A model generated the notes under the pieces. That model was not told where the DNA came from, did not search any database, and saw only the letters and a list, made by a program, of their open reading frames with translations. Positions 35,765 through 48,200 of a stretch of 64,000 bases of DNA are shown in pieces. Positions within the stretch are counted from its first letter, which is position 1. Every line of letters starts with the position of its first letter. This DNA is from Ancylostoma caninum (lineage: Eukaryota; Nematoda; Chromadorea; Rhabditida; Ancylostomatidae): contig JBAJFG010000347.1 in assembly GCA_037903475.1 (NCBI GenBank), positions 1,054,001 to 1,118,000 on the forward strand. The letters are read 5' to 3'. Made by a program: the position numbers and the translations under genes.

Positions 35765-38700
35765 GTTGGACTAATACAGACTTTAGCTTCCTCTACCTTC
35801 TTAACTACGCCACTCTCCAAAAATTAACAGGGAGGTTTTTGATAATTTTTGAAAAGAAAATAGCCAAATTATACCGATAATTTTCCGAGCGAAATTTTTA
35901 CTAAAATTAATATCATGCCTTCGCCCTGGTTTTCAGGTAACTTCGTCGTCTATTCGTCATTTTGTACACCATTTCCAATATGCTAGTTGTCGTGTATCGG
36001 AGGCTCAGTGGACCCGATAGGTTAGCCACTCAATGCTACACGTACAGCAAGCACAGAATGAAAAGGTGAAACTGAAGAAAGATAAAACACATTTGGAGGA
36101 ACCATTAACTGTTACAGGTTGGGTCAACATGTAGGCAAAAGAGATTTATTAATAAAAGAGATTTATTAATCTTGATATTATCATTTCATGTTTTGAAAGC
36201 GACGAACGGTTCATGGATATGATTACAAAAATTCTAGCACCGATTAATTCAATACGCGATGAAGTTAGAACTGTCACTAGCTAAATGTAATAGAGCCATA
36301 CGGCCACAAGCACTTGTATGCAATAAAAGAACAACCACACACACGACATGTAGTAAATGTAATAAGAACGAAACCAACACCAACAACCAGATCACTGATA
36401 AGGGACTAGACTAACTAAAAAGGGGGAAAGGGCCGCTATGCGCGGAAGGCCCTCGGAGCCGAACTGAGGGTCCCGGAAGCCGCAATTATCGATAACCGAT
36501 AAGGCGGATGTGGTCAAATGTAGATCACAGTCGCCTTTGGTGCGATCGTGGGCATTGTGTCCGCGCCTCCATGTTGACCGGTGCGACCGCTTCGCGACAC
36601 TAGTGCTATCCACTGAAACATGGTATGAGGTTGCTGCTTTCTTATAGAGAAGGTCGTGGAAATAAACACGTGAGGACCACTTCAGAGAAATAGAGAGTGT
36701 TGTCGTCAATTATTAGGGTGTAAAACTGAAATGACCCATTGTGAGTGAAACAAAAATTATTTTAAAGTGGTGATACAACACCCCAGTCCAAAATGTATCC
36801 GTGGTAAGTATCCGTGACATTTCGCATGTTCTGCGCAGAGAATGACAACTTCCTTCAATGAAGTCCTGCGCCATGAGACAAGACAGCAACTCGTTAAAAT
36901 TCTGACCTCGGCACGGTTTTCGAACTTTCCTCTCCCAGGAAAAGCATCCTGGACAGATGCAAGTGACAGCCTGATAGCGAGCGGTAAGCCTAACAATAAG
37001 ATACAAGGTTAACATAAGGACGAGTTTCCAGCCTAGGCTAGAAGGTGAGGACGATCGGAAGCTTGATCTACATTCAAAATTTTGGTGCAGTTACCCAATG
37101 TCGTGATATTTTAAAGAAGTCGGTTTTTTACATGAATGTGATTTAGGAGGAAAGCAAATATTCTGCGAATGTTTGAATTGAAGTGCTGCACGATTCTGCT
37201 TTTGCATTTTCCTGTTTACTGTTGTATAATACACAAGTGCAAGATCCCCACTTGTGGTCAATCACCTTTTAATTTTTTTTTTCAAAAATCGGTGGTTGGA
37301 ATCTATTCAGCATTTTATAAATATATAAATTCAGCAATTCATATAAGTATGCTCAGACGCAACATGAATTGCTCTTTCAGGAAAATGCTCTAGAATAGGT
37401 GTTCATTAACGAGTCCATTAAGGGAGCAGAAAGCAGCGCGCATCCATACATAGGCTTACACCCTGATCATACGTTCCTTAGGTGAAAGGGCCGAGCACTA
37501 TTTTTAAACAAATATAACGCGAAAACAGACCTCGAGGGGTGCAATATTTTTTGCTAATGGGCATAAACAATTCCATGAACTCTCTACGGAAATGCTAATC
37601 CACTCACTGTAGTCGGATATAGCTTTCATGGAATTAACGGCTCAGAAGTGCTCCTAATATTAGCTCCTCTTCAACAACATTACTTACTCTGCAGTCGAAA
37701 CTCTATGGAGCACTCAAATACATACATGAGTTTCTTCCTGCAGGGCCTCCTCCTAGAAACGTTTTTGCAACGGACAACTGTTCCTTGTTTTCTGGAACAA
37801 TCCGCGACCTCGACTCTAGAAGTGCACGAGATACGTACATGTTCAAATACATAGGGGTGTTTTCTTCTCCGATTTGCAAAGTTGTTTTCAAGCGAACAGG
37901 CTCCTTTCAAATTTATGGTGATCTGTGATTTCCGCCACGTATCCGACATTGATGTCAGAATTTATTACTTTTTTATTGGCAGAGTCGTAAAAACAGGTGA
38001 CGAATTGGAATGCGTCATTGGCGTAAGCGGGAGGGGGGGGGGGAAGGAGGGCACTTTCTTTTCCCACTCCACCTGGATGGGTCCTTTTGTGTCTCATTGG
38101 TGTACGTGGATGTTCGCGGGCATATCTTAGAAACAGGGTAGATTAGATAGATTTAATGCGACTATTTCAGACACTCATGACATAACATTAAATCGCAGCA
38201 CAATTCGACCGGACAATGTCCATTAATATAAAATAATGTTTTCAGCTAATTCTGAAAAGCACATTTCACAGAAGTGCACGGATTAGTGTTCTAGCGGAGA
38301 AGATGTGATAAAAAATAAACGTAGTGCTAAAAAGAATCTAGAGACCCTCGCCATCTTACTTCATGAATCGTCACATTGAGAGTGCGGCGAGATTTGTTGA
38401 AGAGCAGTGATTAGTGAAAATCAGGTCTCTGACCACGTCCGTTTAGCTTGCGGTTTACTACATACATATATGAACAGATAACAATGCTATGGAAAATTCC
38501 TATAAAGCTTGAGAAATTCCGAACTTTTATTTGGAATATGCATGAGCGAAAACATTAATGCATGGCTTCCGAATCAGAGAACAGCGCCAAGGATCAAGAA
38601 GATTTCTCCTGGGCAAGCATGCTGATCACTACTCCTCTCTTTAATGGACTAAAGTGAGTAGGTGGTCCGTAAAATCTAGCCTGATAATCCTTTTCTTATG

Positions 38701-38884
38701 AAAGCACAGAATAAAGCACTTTTGTGGTGTGTCGGAAGGAGTTTGACGAAAATTGACCGAAATTCTCCTACTTACATATCTTATTCCAGTCCATCGATTT
38801 GGAGATTCATTTTTTTCGAGCGGGAAACTGCGCTTCAATAACCATTCTTTGACTGGATAAATTTTTGTGGAAAAGAGTGCAAGT
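35765..38884. other. Intergenic stretch
   Basis: No gene is supported. A 17-bp direct duplication (AAAAGAGATTTATTAAT) is at about 36,137-36,170. A minus-strand frame at 36,713-37,015 begins MLTLYLIVR and is cysteine-rich (CICPGC... C... C...). It has a start but no signal or family that I trust. Confidence 0.3.
38033..38043 (+). repeat. G11 tract
   Basis: This is one of three long G runs within 3 kb on the same strand (with 39,830-39,839 and 40,956-40,970). The flanks share words such as GAGAGG or GGAGG, so they may be copies of one repeat. They could form G-quadruplexes. Confidence 0.9.
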
Positions 38885-38949
38885 TTGAGAATACTCAGCT
38901 TTTTCAGGTGAGCTGAATACTCCCACCTGAAAAAGCTGAGTATTCTCAA
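38885..38949. repeat. Perfect 26-bp stem, 13-nt loop inverted repeat
   Basis: The left arm starts TTGAGAATACTCAGC and ends TTTTTCAGGTG; the right arm is its exact reverse complement. The loop is AGCTGAATACTCC. A transcript of either strand would fold into a 65-nt hairpin without bulges. The size fits a miRNA-type precursor, but a perfect stem also fits a recent template-switch duplication. No transcription evidence is available. Confidence 0.9.
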
Positions 38950-39829
38950 TACTGATCTGGATCGTATCGGCTATGTAATCCACAAACGGCAGACTGATAT
39001 CGCCAGCTTTAGTACTGCTAAGTGTTATAGAAAAGTAGTAGTAGAGTCATAGTTGGTTAGTTGCTTTGTTTGTTTTTGTGTCTTCCAAGGGGAACTATAT
39101 GTTCAGTTCTCATGCACAAGTGGGAAAAGCGGAGTAGAAAAGTGCACATTTGTGCGGAAAATTGCTTGTGTTTTCAGGAATTTCCTCCGGGAATAGAACG
39201 TGAGCACATCCCACGCCCACTATTCCAGTTTTATTCATATTAGATGTATTTAATTCTGCCGAGATTTGCAATGCTGTGCTGGTTTGAAGAAATCCTTTGG
39301 TACTTCTCTTTGAAATTAAATTTTCGAGAGAACTAACAATAAGCTAACCAAAAAGAGCTGAGCTCGATTTCTCACCTCCTGAATAATCCTCAGATACGCC
39401 ACCATTGTTTGCTTAACACCTCCTTTTGATTACAGCAGTTGTCAAGACAACCCATTCAAACTACTATATTTCATTTACACGTGCCAGCAAAAGGGTTACG
39501 AAATCCGCAGCCAAAGAGCAGTGCTATTAGTAGTCGGCGGGAACTTGCTTGGAATAAGTAAATGAACGAACTGCTAGCCCTTAAAAAAACAACAATAAGT
39601 TGTTGTTCAAAAGTTACTGGTCAAATAGGGAAATACGTGGATTGGCCCCACGAAGTCCAGGCATTTCCGGGAAGTTTCCAAAGGGGTTGCAACTGCCTGT
39701 GGAACCACTCTGGCCGCGTGCATATTTACATTTCTTATGGCGCGTACATCGCTCGCCAAGCGAAACTGCCGTGAATAAACGACGAGCACACACTACGGGC
39801 CCGGGGCTCATCAAAACGAATGGCTGAGA

Positions 39830-39839
39830 GGGGGGGGGG
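39830..39839 (+). repeat. G10 tract
   Basis: A run of ten G preceded by GAGA and followed by TGGG. It is similar in setting to the tract at 40,956. Confidence 0.9.
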
Positions 39840-40955
39840 TGGGTCGATCTGAATGGATTTCAAATGATAGGGTCTATGGCAAAAGGTCAGTAAATGTGAC
39901 CAACAGTGCGGAATAATAGCTCAATTCCTTGCAAACTGCCTTACGTACAATTAATGCGAACATGGCTGAGATTGAGCCAGCTCTGTTTACCAGCTGATTC
40001 GGCATCAATCGGGATTTTCCGATTATGCTGATCCATGAAACAGCTCAGTGGCCACACCCAACTCCTTACATGGCCTCGGTCTAGGCAGTGAACAACTTAG
40101 TAAATCTCGAAAACTTAGCCCTCTCAGATGATTGCTTTGCTATCATGGGCACAAATATACCCTCGAGAATATTATTTTACGGAAAAATCTGTCATTCTTT
40201 TAAAATATGAGTGCTGTCTTAGATAGACAACTACCCCATTTCTAGCACGCGAGAAGGGTACGTACACACATTTTCTGCAGTAACTTCCCGCAAAGACGAC
40301 GACCACTCATAAAATCGTTCGACGGTGTTTGTTATGTGACTGCAGGCGAACCTGTCAGCCAATAATAATTTCATACCAAAGTTGCACTTTGGCTGAAAAT
40401 TCCATAAAAATTGTGGATTGAATTATTCCAAGGCTCAAATGTGGTCGAGAATGAAAACTCACATCATTGCCCATGTTCTCGAGCTTGTTTAAGGCCATCA
40501 CTGTATTTTGCGGCGCGTTTTTCATGATCCTGTCAAATCAGAAACTTGTCATCCATTTGAACCTGTCACTTCACATCTGTCTGTCAAAGTTACAGTTCGA
40601 CATATTTTGGCTCGGGCCACAGGCGAAATTTCGCTAAATCTCAATTTTCCCCAAAGAGCTTGTTTTTGGAAGCAAACATTCGCATATGGCTAGGAACTCG
40701 ATTAAAATCCAGAAACGAGAGGGGTGTAGAGATGCAAATGAATTTGTATTCTACCATCGCATGTGTTCTAACATCACGTTTCCACGAACCCTTTATGCTG
40801 TTATGGCATGGCTGGTAGCCCTTCATCAAAACAGATGTCTGATGTATATAGAATTTTAAATTCAAGTGCAGCTGTTATGTGAACGATGAAGCACGAAAAT
40901 GAGTACTCACAATGGGAACCTAAGCAGAGTGCCGGAGCAGAAAGTTGGCGCGAGA

Positions 40956-40970
40956 GGGGGGGGGGGGGGG
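40956..40970 (+). repeat. G15 tract
   Basis: A run of fifteen G preceded by GCGCGAGA and followed by AGGAGAGGAG. It is probably unstable in length. Confidence 0.9.
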
Positions 40971-42773
40971 AGGAGAGGAGAAGGTGTGAGAAAAAGGTGG
41001 GGTCTCTGCCTCCTTGATGATCCAGGTGGGAAATAAAATTAATAAAGATTTCAATAATGATAATAAGCAACTGGTGAAAACTGTTTAGGGATTTCATTCA
41101 TCTTGTAACCTCCACCCCTACCTCAGCGTCTGCCACTGGAACCTATAGGATCGCCAAAATTACTGAGGCATGGCAGTTCTCCTGAGAAAAATATCTCACC
41201 CAAGGGGTTCTTGATAACGCATGAGCAGTTAGCCTTTTGTAGATGTTTGCACTACTGATTACTTAATTCGTACATGACGTAGTATAACGTCTAGAGGTTT
41301 GCGAAAGCATCGTTCACATGTATATAATACTTGAGAGCAGAGACTCTCTACGTTTAGTAAGAAAATCCAATAACAAAGAAGGATACATAGCAATTGTACG
41401 CGCGTGAGATTGTATATTTTAAGAGATAAAAAAACTGCTGTCATTTTCAACTCAATAAAGAAAGATGCGCTTCAGATTCTCAGTTTGATATGTTCACATT
41501 CGTGTTCATGAATTAGTTTCACATTTTAAAGCGTTCATGCCGCAAAAAAAAACCAATAATAACGTTATGCCTTGAAAGTGGACGCAGGCAAGTTTTGTTG
41601 ATTATGAATCAGAAAAACTTTCTTCCTTTTTAAAGCCCAAGATATTGCCCATTTTGCGTCTGAGTGGGTCATTTTTCAATAGTTTGATTTTTGATTCTTT
41701 GCAGCCTAAACTATGTTTAAATGAAATGAAACATGAATATGAAACAAAATTTATAGTCCAAAAATGTGAGCTTGCTTTATTTCTTCACCAAACTAAGTTC
41801 TTGGATTGCCTGTAGTGGCATAGCTATTGCAACATAAGAAACAATTGTCGTATGACGATCCCATCTATGTAGGGATTACTGAAAAGTTGCATTTGTGAGG
41901 GATGAACGTCCTGAATGTGACTTATAAATGAGGAGAATTGGCTTCAAGGGACACCCAACTCTTAATCCAAAAAGTCATAGTGCTTGCCGACGGATTCACC
42001 TATGCCCATCAGTTTTTAGCCACTTGACATCGTCCGGGCTCGTAATAGCAGCACCATCCGTCATGTGTACAAATTGCTGCTCATAAACTAGCAAGCACTA
42101 TTAGTCAGTCAAGCAAAAACAAGATGTCATGAACGATAAGGAGCAAATGACAAACAAATGAGGCGAACATGGCCGGGCCTGAAGGAGGCGATTCTTCAAA
42201 AAAAAAAAAAAAAGAGCTGAAGTGTGTATGATATTCAGGCATGAAGATTCATTCAAATCCGGGAATCACTGAAGGCAATTTCGGCTAGTATCGTCTTTGA
42301 AGATAGTGTTGAATTCCATGCCTAAACAACCTTGTGCTGCTATGTTATGAGTAAGCAGTTTTCTACAGCTAGAAGGTTTCGTCAGCTACCGGATGAATTT
42401 ATACGCTATCAATGTACCGCTACAATCTCAAGCAATATTGTTAAAAGGAGGAGATTTGTTCAGTTAGAGAAAGTTCCAAGATTTCACAAAATGCGTGATT
42501 TTATTGTTATGTGCTGGCCACAGTTCATCTTTAAAACTTTTTTAAACGACACCTAGGTAAACCAGCTGCTCTAAAAACACCTCGGCTTCTGTGTAGGGTG
42601 AAAATCGAACTTAGTAGCTTCAGGATCGTGGTGAGGCCATGAAGTGAATGAGCTATACTATGTAGTATGTGCTAAATGGGGTTAGTTTTCAGGAGAATTT
42701 CTCGGTGATTAGCCTGGGACCGGTAGCAATATTGTAGACATACGTAATCTCCTACTCATGGATGGCTGCTGGA
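40971..42773. other. Intergenic stretch
   Basis: An A15 run at about 42,199-42,213 could be an old retroposon tail. No gene is supported. Short frames (41,259-41,450; 42,332-42,556) lack any similarity I can name. Confidence 0.35.
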
Positions 42774-44050
42774 TATATACAGGCTGGCCGGAAAGAATGG
42801 TCGCCTTATTTGACACTTTCGTTTTGTATTTGAAAGCTTTATTACGTTTTCACTTTACACATTTTTGACGCTTCGCCTTGAAATGTTCTTTCCTTTCATC
42901 TATAACTCGTTTGGGTACCTGGGGTCGTGTGAGCGTGTCCATACCGCAAATTCATTGTAAGGCTCGATTAGTCTGGAGACCTCGCTGCAGCGATATAAAG
43001 AAAACTTAAATACTCTCTTGCGAATAGCGCTGGAAATCGCCAAACTAAGAAGGGTTGTGGGGATTGTTATCATGAAAAGACCACAGAGACCTCTTGAATT
43101 AGTGGGCACAGGGAGGGCTCATGCGATCATGAAAAAGATCAGCCAAAATGATGGGGCGAGTTTGAACAAGAAGGCAAAAAGCCTGGGATTTGCATTTTTT
43201 TTGCTCGATCAATTGTCAGGAAGGAATCAAGACTCAGGAACCCATTACACCTGCATGGGACGAAATCGAAAGCTGTCGCTATTGCTGATAGGCTTGAGAA
43301 ACGTAGGGAGTGGTGTTAGGTGTGTCGCACTGAAAAATTTTTCCCATCCAAGATTGGCCCAAGCCCTCAAAACGAGAACCAACTCATTAATCTGAGTAAG
43401 CGACATTTTTTGAGAAAAAGACTTGTCACAAAGCTGTCAGCTCCTTGAGGTGTGGTGGTGTGAAGAGGAGTGACCACAAATGTGAGAAAATCTCTGGCTT
43501 TCGTAGGTGGAAACGCTAAAGTTGGTGCCTGTTCCTACCAAAATGAGATTTCCAAAAAAGTGCTCGTGACATAGGCACAGAAAAACGCTAACAATATTAT
43601 TCAGCTGCGCGGATTTTTCAACTGAAGTAGTCGAAATCATCATTGTCTATCTGGAGGAAGCAATAGGCGGATTCCTCAACAGGAACCAATGGTCTCTCTG
43701 CACTCGAGTTCGAATGCCATGGATTTCTTCGTGCGTGGTTCCTTGAAGAGGGAAATGATGAACAAGAATATCACAAGGACATTTATGGCGCAATGCCCGA
43801 GAATCCTACCAGGAATTGGTTAGGAATACCTATAGCGCACAGTAAGATCAGTGATGACAAGATTGAAGGTCTGTATCGAAGCCAAAGGAGGCAACTTCCG
43901 AAATATCTTGTGAAACTAATTTCCCACGACCTTGTACAGCTGCTGCAATAAAAAGGAAGTATTTTTGGGTAGTAAAAGGAAAAATATCGTTAAATGTGAC
44001 GCCCTGTAGACAACTTCAGCAGGCATTATACATTGGGCCGAGTGAAACCC
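42774..44050 (+). mobile_element. Decayed Tc1/mariner-type element (DNA-binding half visible)
   Basis: It begins at TATACAGGCTGGCCGGAAAGAATGG-like sequence, a CAGG(C/G)TGGCC start typical of this superfamily. The plus strand then carries VGTGRAHAIMKKISQNDGAS, LNKKAKSLG and, in another frame, ARSIVRKESRLRNPLHLHG plus a RLEKRREW block. These are the paired helix-turn-helix domains of a Tc1/mariner transposase. Frames are broken repeatedly and no matching right end was found, so the 3' limit is approximate. Confidence 0.5.
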
Positions 44051-44448
44051 GAATAATTTTGTCACTTCTTCAGTCGACAATTATGAAAACAATCCAAGCA
44101 TCTAGATGTTTGAGAATGAGAAACCTCTGAAGCGCTTCTCCTCTTTCGTGCCATACTATATTGGTCTCCAATATTGGAATATCCGAATTCTCCACTCATT
44201 CGAAACATTCGTCATTCGGAAACAAAAATATTTGACTCCGGATAAATGGAAAACTCGAGTGTTTCATCATTAAAGACTAATTAGTGCTGTATGATAGACG
44301 AGGAGCGCTTCAAGGCTCTCTAACCCTCTAATGTCTGGATGTTTAGATTGTTTCCGAAATTGTTAGCAAATGTAACAGAATTATTCGATTTTTATTCGGT
44401 CCTATCTATAGTAGGCATGTTGGTGCATGGAAGGGAAATGGTAAATTT

Positions 44449-44515
44449 AGCAGCACTCACGGAAATTTCCACCTCAAAGATGAGTCCTGTCTCGTGTAAT
44501 CGTTGAAGCAGAGAA
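44449..44515. repeat. Solo left end related to the TTAA MITE
   Basis: AGCAGCACTCACGGAAATTT and the following CCACCTC match the terminal repeat of the element at 6941. The similarity fades within 70 bp, and no right end is seen nearby. Confidence 0.6.
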
Positions 44516-45042
44516 TCACCATTTTGATTTCATGGATTTTTCTAGTATTTCACACTATTTTTTCATTGAATATAAACTCTAGGTTTCTCGAAATAAAGAA
44601 ATCCGGCAACACTCGCAAGCTGCGTACTCACCTGTTGCCCAGTTCAGTAGCTTTTAGGAAGGGTAACTAAACGTTCCATCACGGTTGTTCAAAAACAGCG
44701 TGAGGGTCACCTCACCGTCTCTGCCGAATTACTGCAACTCATTATTTTTCCATAAGCTAATTTTCGAAGGAGTTATGAACGCGTATTTAACATTTTCCAA
44801 CATGCTTTTGTTCTGTCGTTCCAGAACAATGTAGAGAAGATTTGAAATGGTTTTCGAAGCTATTCCAGTACTACCCCGATATGTGAAAGGGGTCACGGCT
44901 AATCGTTGATGATTCCAATCCTACTTGTCGCTTCTGGAAATCATAAGAGGTGCTGGACTACAATTCACTGCACACAACTGTACTGTTTTCAAGATGGTGT
45001 AGTTCAAGCTCTACATCAGTAGAACAGTTCATATTTACCATA

Positions 45043-45048
45043 TTTATT
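45043..45048 (-). terminator. AATAAA polyadenylation signal of the secreted cysteine-rich gene
   Basis: The minus strand has AATAAA 218 nt after the stop codon at 45,266-45,268. It is a plausible 3' end for this gene. Confidence 0.5.
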
Positions 45049-45265
45049 GTTCGTTCCTCGAGAAAAGAAAATTAATAAACGTATTAATGAAGAAGAAGAA
45101 TGGTAATAGTGAGAAATGAGTGAGGTCGAGAGAACTTTTCCATTTCACAAGCAAAGCTTTCAACAGTACATACATAGTTGAGACTCAATACTGGTATTCA
45201 ACTGTTGAATTCAATAATTACACGTGATTTACAAACAAAACTTTAACAACAATGCTTGTAAGTAC

Positions 45266-48200
45266 TCAGTTCCGGTTGTGCCTGACCAGGAATCCATCTT
45301 CCTTTTGGATGCCGTTGTCTAGAGAACCCAAGGTGGACCGCTGGATTGTGGCATCAATGACTTCATCTTCGATGCCTTCGCGGAAGAAGAACGATTTCAA
45401 CGCGAATGGATTCTGCGGGAAGGAGTTGTGGATTACGACTGTCACCTGAAAATAAAGCCTTGTGCAAAAATAAACGCTTGTGCAAATTTTGGCAAGAAGT
45501 TTTTTTCGAAGGCGTTCTCTGACTTTAGAATTTATTGCTCTGTTGAAATAATCATCCGTAGGGCTGGTCTGGCTTCATTCACAACATAAGGAGGACAGCA
45601 GAGTGTAGATATGCATACATTCGGTCAGCAAATCTATAATCGCACCAAAAGACGAGATATCGCTCACAAACAAAAAAAAAAACTCTTTAATTCTCCTGCC
45701 GCGGGAAAATTGCCCTGTTTGAAACTAGTTTTGCAAAAACTAGCGATAAGTGCTCCGTAGTCTTACTGTTGTCAGCACGAAGTGAACAGGGAAATTTCAG
45801 GGAAAATAGGGAAGATGCAAGCAAGTAGAATAGTGATTTGTATTCGAGTTTAGAGTTGCCTACAAGACACGATCTTTTCAAGTTGATGGTGAACCGAGAG
45901 TTTAATTGAAAATTCCTGATTTTATCAGTAGCGAACGCAGCACAATCTACTAAAATGATGGCGAGTGTGTCTCCTTCAAGGTACTTATTCCCAGAGTCAG
46001 TTAGGTGAAAATGGATCAATATGAAATGGCAGTAAAAATGACAACAACGATGGAAGAGATGCACATCGATCAGCACTCAGCATCGCTAGGATCGCTCGAT
46101 AAGTAAACTCGTTAAGAAATATGTATATAGTCGGAGTCAATGAGGTATTTTAGAATTCGAAAGAAAAGTGTTTCCGAATTCCATAGAGGAAATTCTGGAC
46201 AAGGGGTATTATCCATAGCGAAGATACACCGGTACTGATTTTTTTCGTGTTTTGCATTCCATGGAAAGAAAGAAGCGATGTGAGCCGAGTTCTTGGATCA
46301 GAGCTCACAAATTGGCATGGTGGAAAGGAGCGCACCGCACGTTCACGTAGAAAGCACAAGCAATGGCTCGACTAGTCGGAGGAGTGGACCTAATCTCATA
46401 TTTGGTGAAGAATTCATAACTTACATGTTGATAGTCAGGACACTGCTCTGCTGTTGTGTCCAGGCAACAAAAGTAATCCACTTGGTTGTTGTAGCAACAT
46501 ACGGTGGTGGCGTTGGGCTGAAATGTAATGTAAACAATGATAAACGTAAAAACTCTCAAAAAATACTTGTGCACTGTTCCAGTTCTCTTGTATAGAAGTG
46601 AAGTTGTGGGTACAAAACGAAATCACTAGTGAAAATCTGAGAGGATAGAGCTTGTTTCAGGTTCCATAACCAAGGATAAGAAGGAGCAGAATTAGTTATA
46701 GACAAGATCCTCCAAGCGTTCAGAGCAAAAATTTATAGCCCTTTCGATTTTTAAGATTATTTTCCATTATAATATTACTTCTGCTTTTTCTTGAACATTG
46801 AGCAAACAGCGGTTTACACATGGACTCATAAATGAATACTACACTCATACAAATACGCATGACAGTGCTGGCTTATCTCAAATTGTTTACTTTAGGTCAC
46901 AATTAAACAGTGCATTAGTGCATAACAAATGCTTCAACTGTAGTGAACGGTAATGAATGTGAGGTGACGAGAGGGATGAAAAAAAAAGCACTGGAGCAGA
47001 TTCTCTGCCGGCAACGTTCCATGCAAAAAATCACAAAGAACAAACCCTATCCGGAAGTGCATTTACACAAAGGCGATTTTGATGTGGCAGACACTTCCTC
47101 GGCTCTCCATCTGGTCGAAGCAGTGGGCGAGAACCAGTCGGACATGGAGGGATTAGCTGTGGGACGTCCAGAGACTTTGATATCGCCAGAGGTACTGAAA
47201 AATCACAAAGTTGGGGGATCGTAGATACTTCAATAATATATCAAAATCAATCATATGTCCTGGATTCACTACAGCACCGTAAGCCTTCAAACTTCGCATA
47301 CCAATTATAAGGTGTGTAAACGCTAATGATCTCGCATTATACTTTTTCGTGACCTCTTCTAAGTAGCTTATAGCTCATATAGCTTATCAAAATATAATAC
47401 ATTTGACGACAATGCTGATGTAGCCAGATATACCCAAGAGTTCACTGGTGTATAAACAAAATTGGAGTGTTTTTTCCCATGGATTTATGGGGACGTAAAA
47501 ATATAATGGGTGATCACATTATGCGAACTGGTATTCATTCGGATTACTCAGCGAATTTTTTCTCGAAGTGAGGGGTATGTTATTTGTTCCATTTAGTATC
47601 ATCACAAAACCTACATAAATTTGAAATCTTCGGATTGGATGGACTTTTGAACCCACTGCTATCAGTAAGCAAGGGTCAGTTTTTGTGGAAATACGGCGCC
47701 TTAGCCAGATAGGTCATGCCGCTGATTTATTTGGATACAAATGATATACAAATACACAGATATATTTCGTTTCCAGATGTACAAGGCCCTTTCTTTTTCC
47801 TTTGTAAGGAGAAGCAACAACCAAAAACATGTTTACTGAAAACCAACTTCGATTTTTCCACACAATTGAGACTCCCGAATTGAAGCGTTCTTTATCCGAC
47901 GAGCCTTCGGCGTAGTAGCGCCTTTATCAAGCCTACTACATGCAATACATGGTTTGTGAACGAGGAGGACAACCAGATATGGGCTGGAGTGTCTCACCAA
48001 ACAGCCGTTGTGAAGCAAATGGGACAAACGCAGATGGAACAATGAGCTTTCATTAGCTTGATGAGATCAGATGAAAAAGAGATTAGTAGTCTCAATGCCT
48101 CAAGTTGTTCGTCTTCTATTGATATTGCTTTTGATTTCTGGAGTTTGCCTCCTTATCTCCACAGCTCCTATCATCTTTCGTTCCAGAGGTTTTTCGAGAA

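Larger units (their letters stand above)
44051..45265. other. Intergenic stretch 3' of the secreted cysteine-rich gene
   Basis: It contains a partial copy of the TTAA MITE (44,449-44,515) and the poly(A) signal of the minus-strand gene. No gene is supported in the rest. Confidence 0.4.

Noticed and set aside
36713..37015. Cysteine-rich minus-strand frame starting MLTLYLIVR
   Set aside because: The N-terminus is a weak signal peptide, all frames here are largely open and no family fits.
39560..39830. Several overlapping open frames on both strands
   Set aside because: All strands are open at once, no start context or similarity is present, and the block ends in a G-tract; it is probably a repeat.
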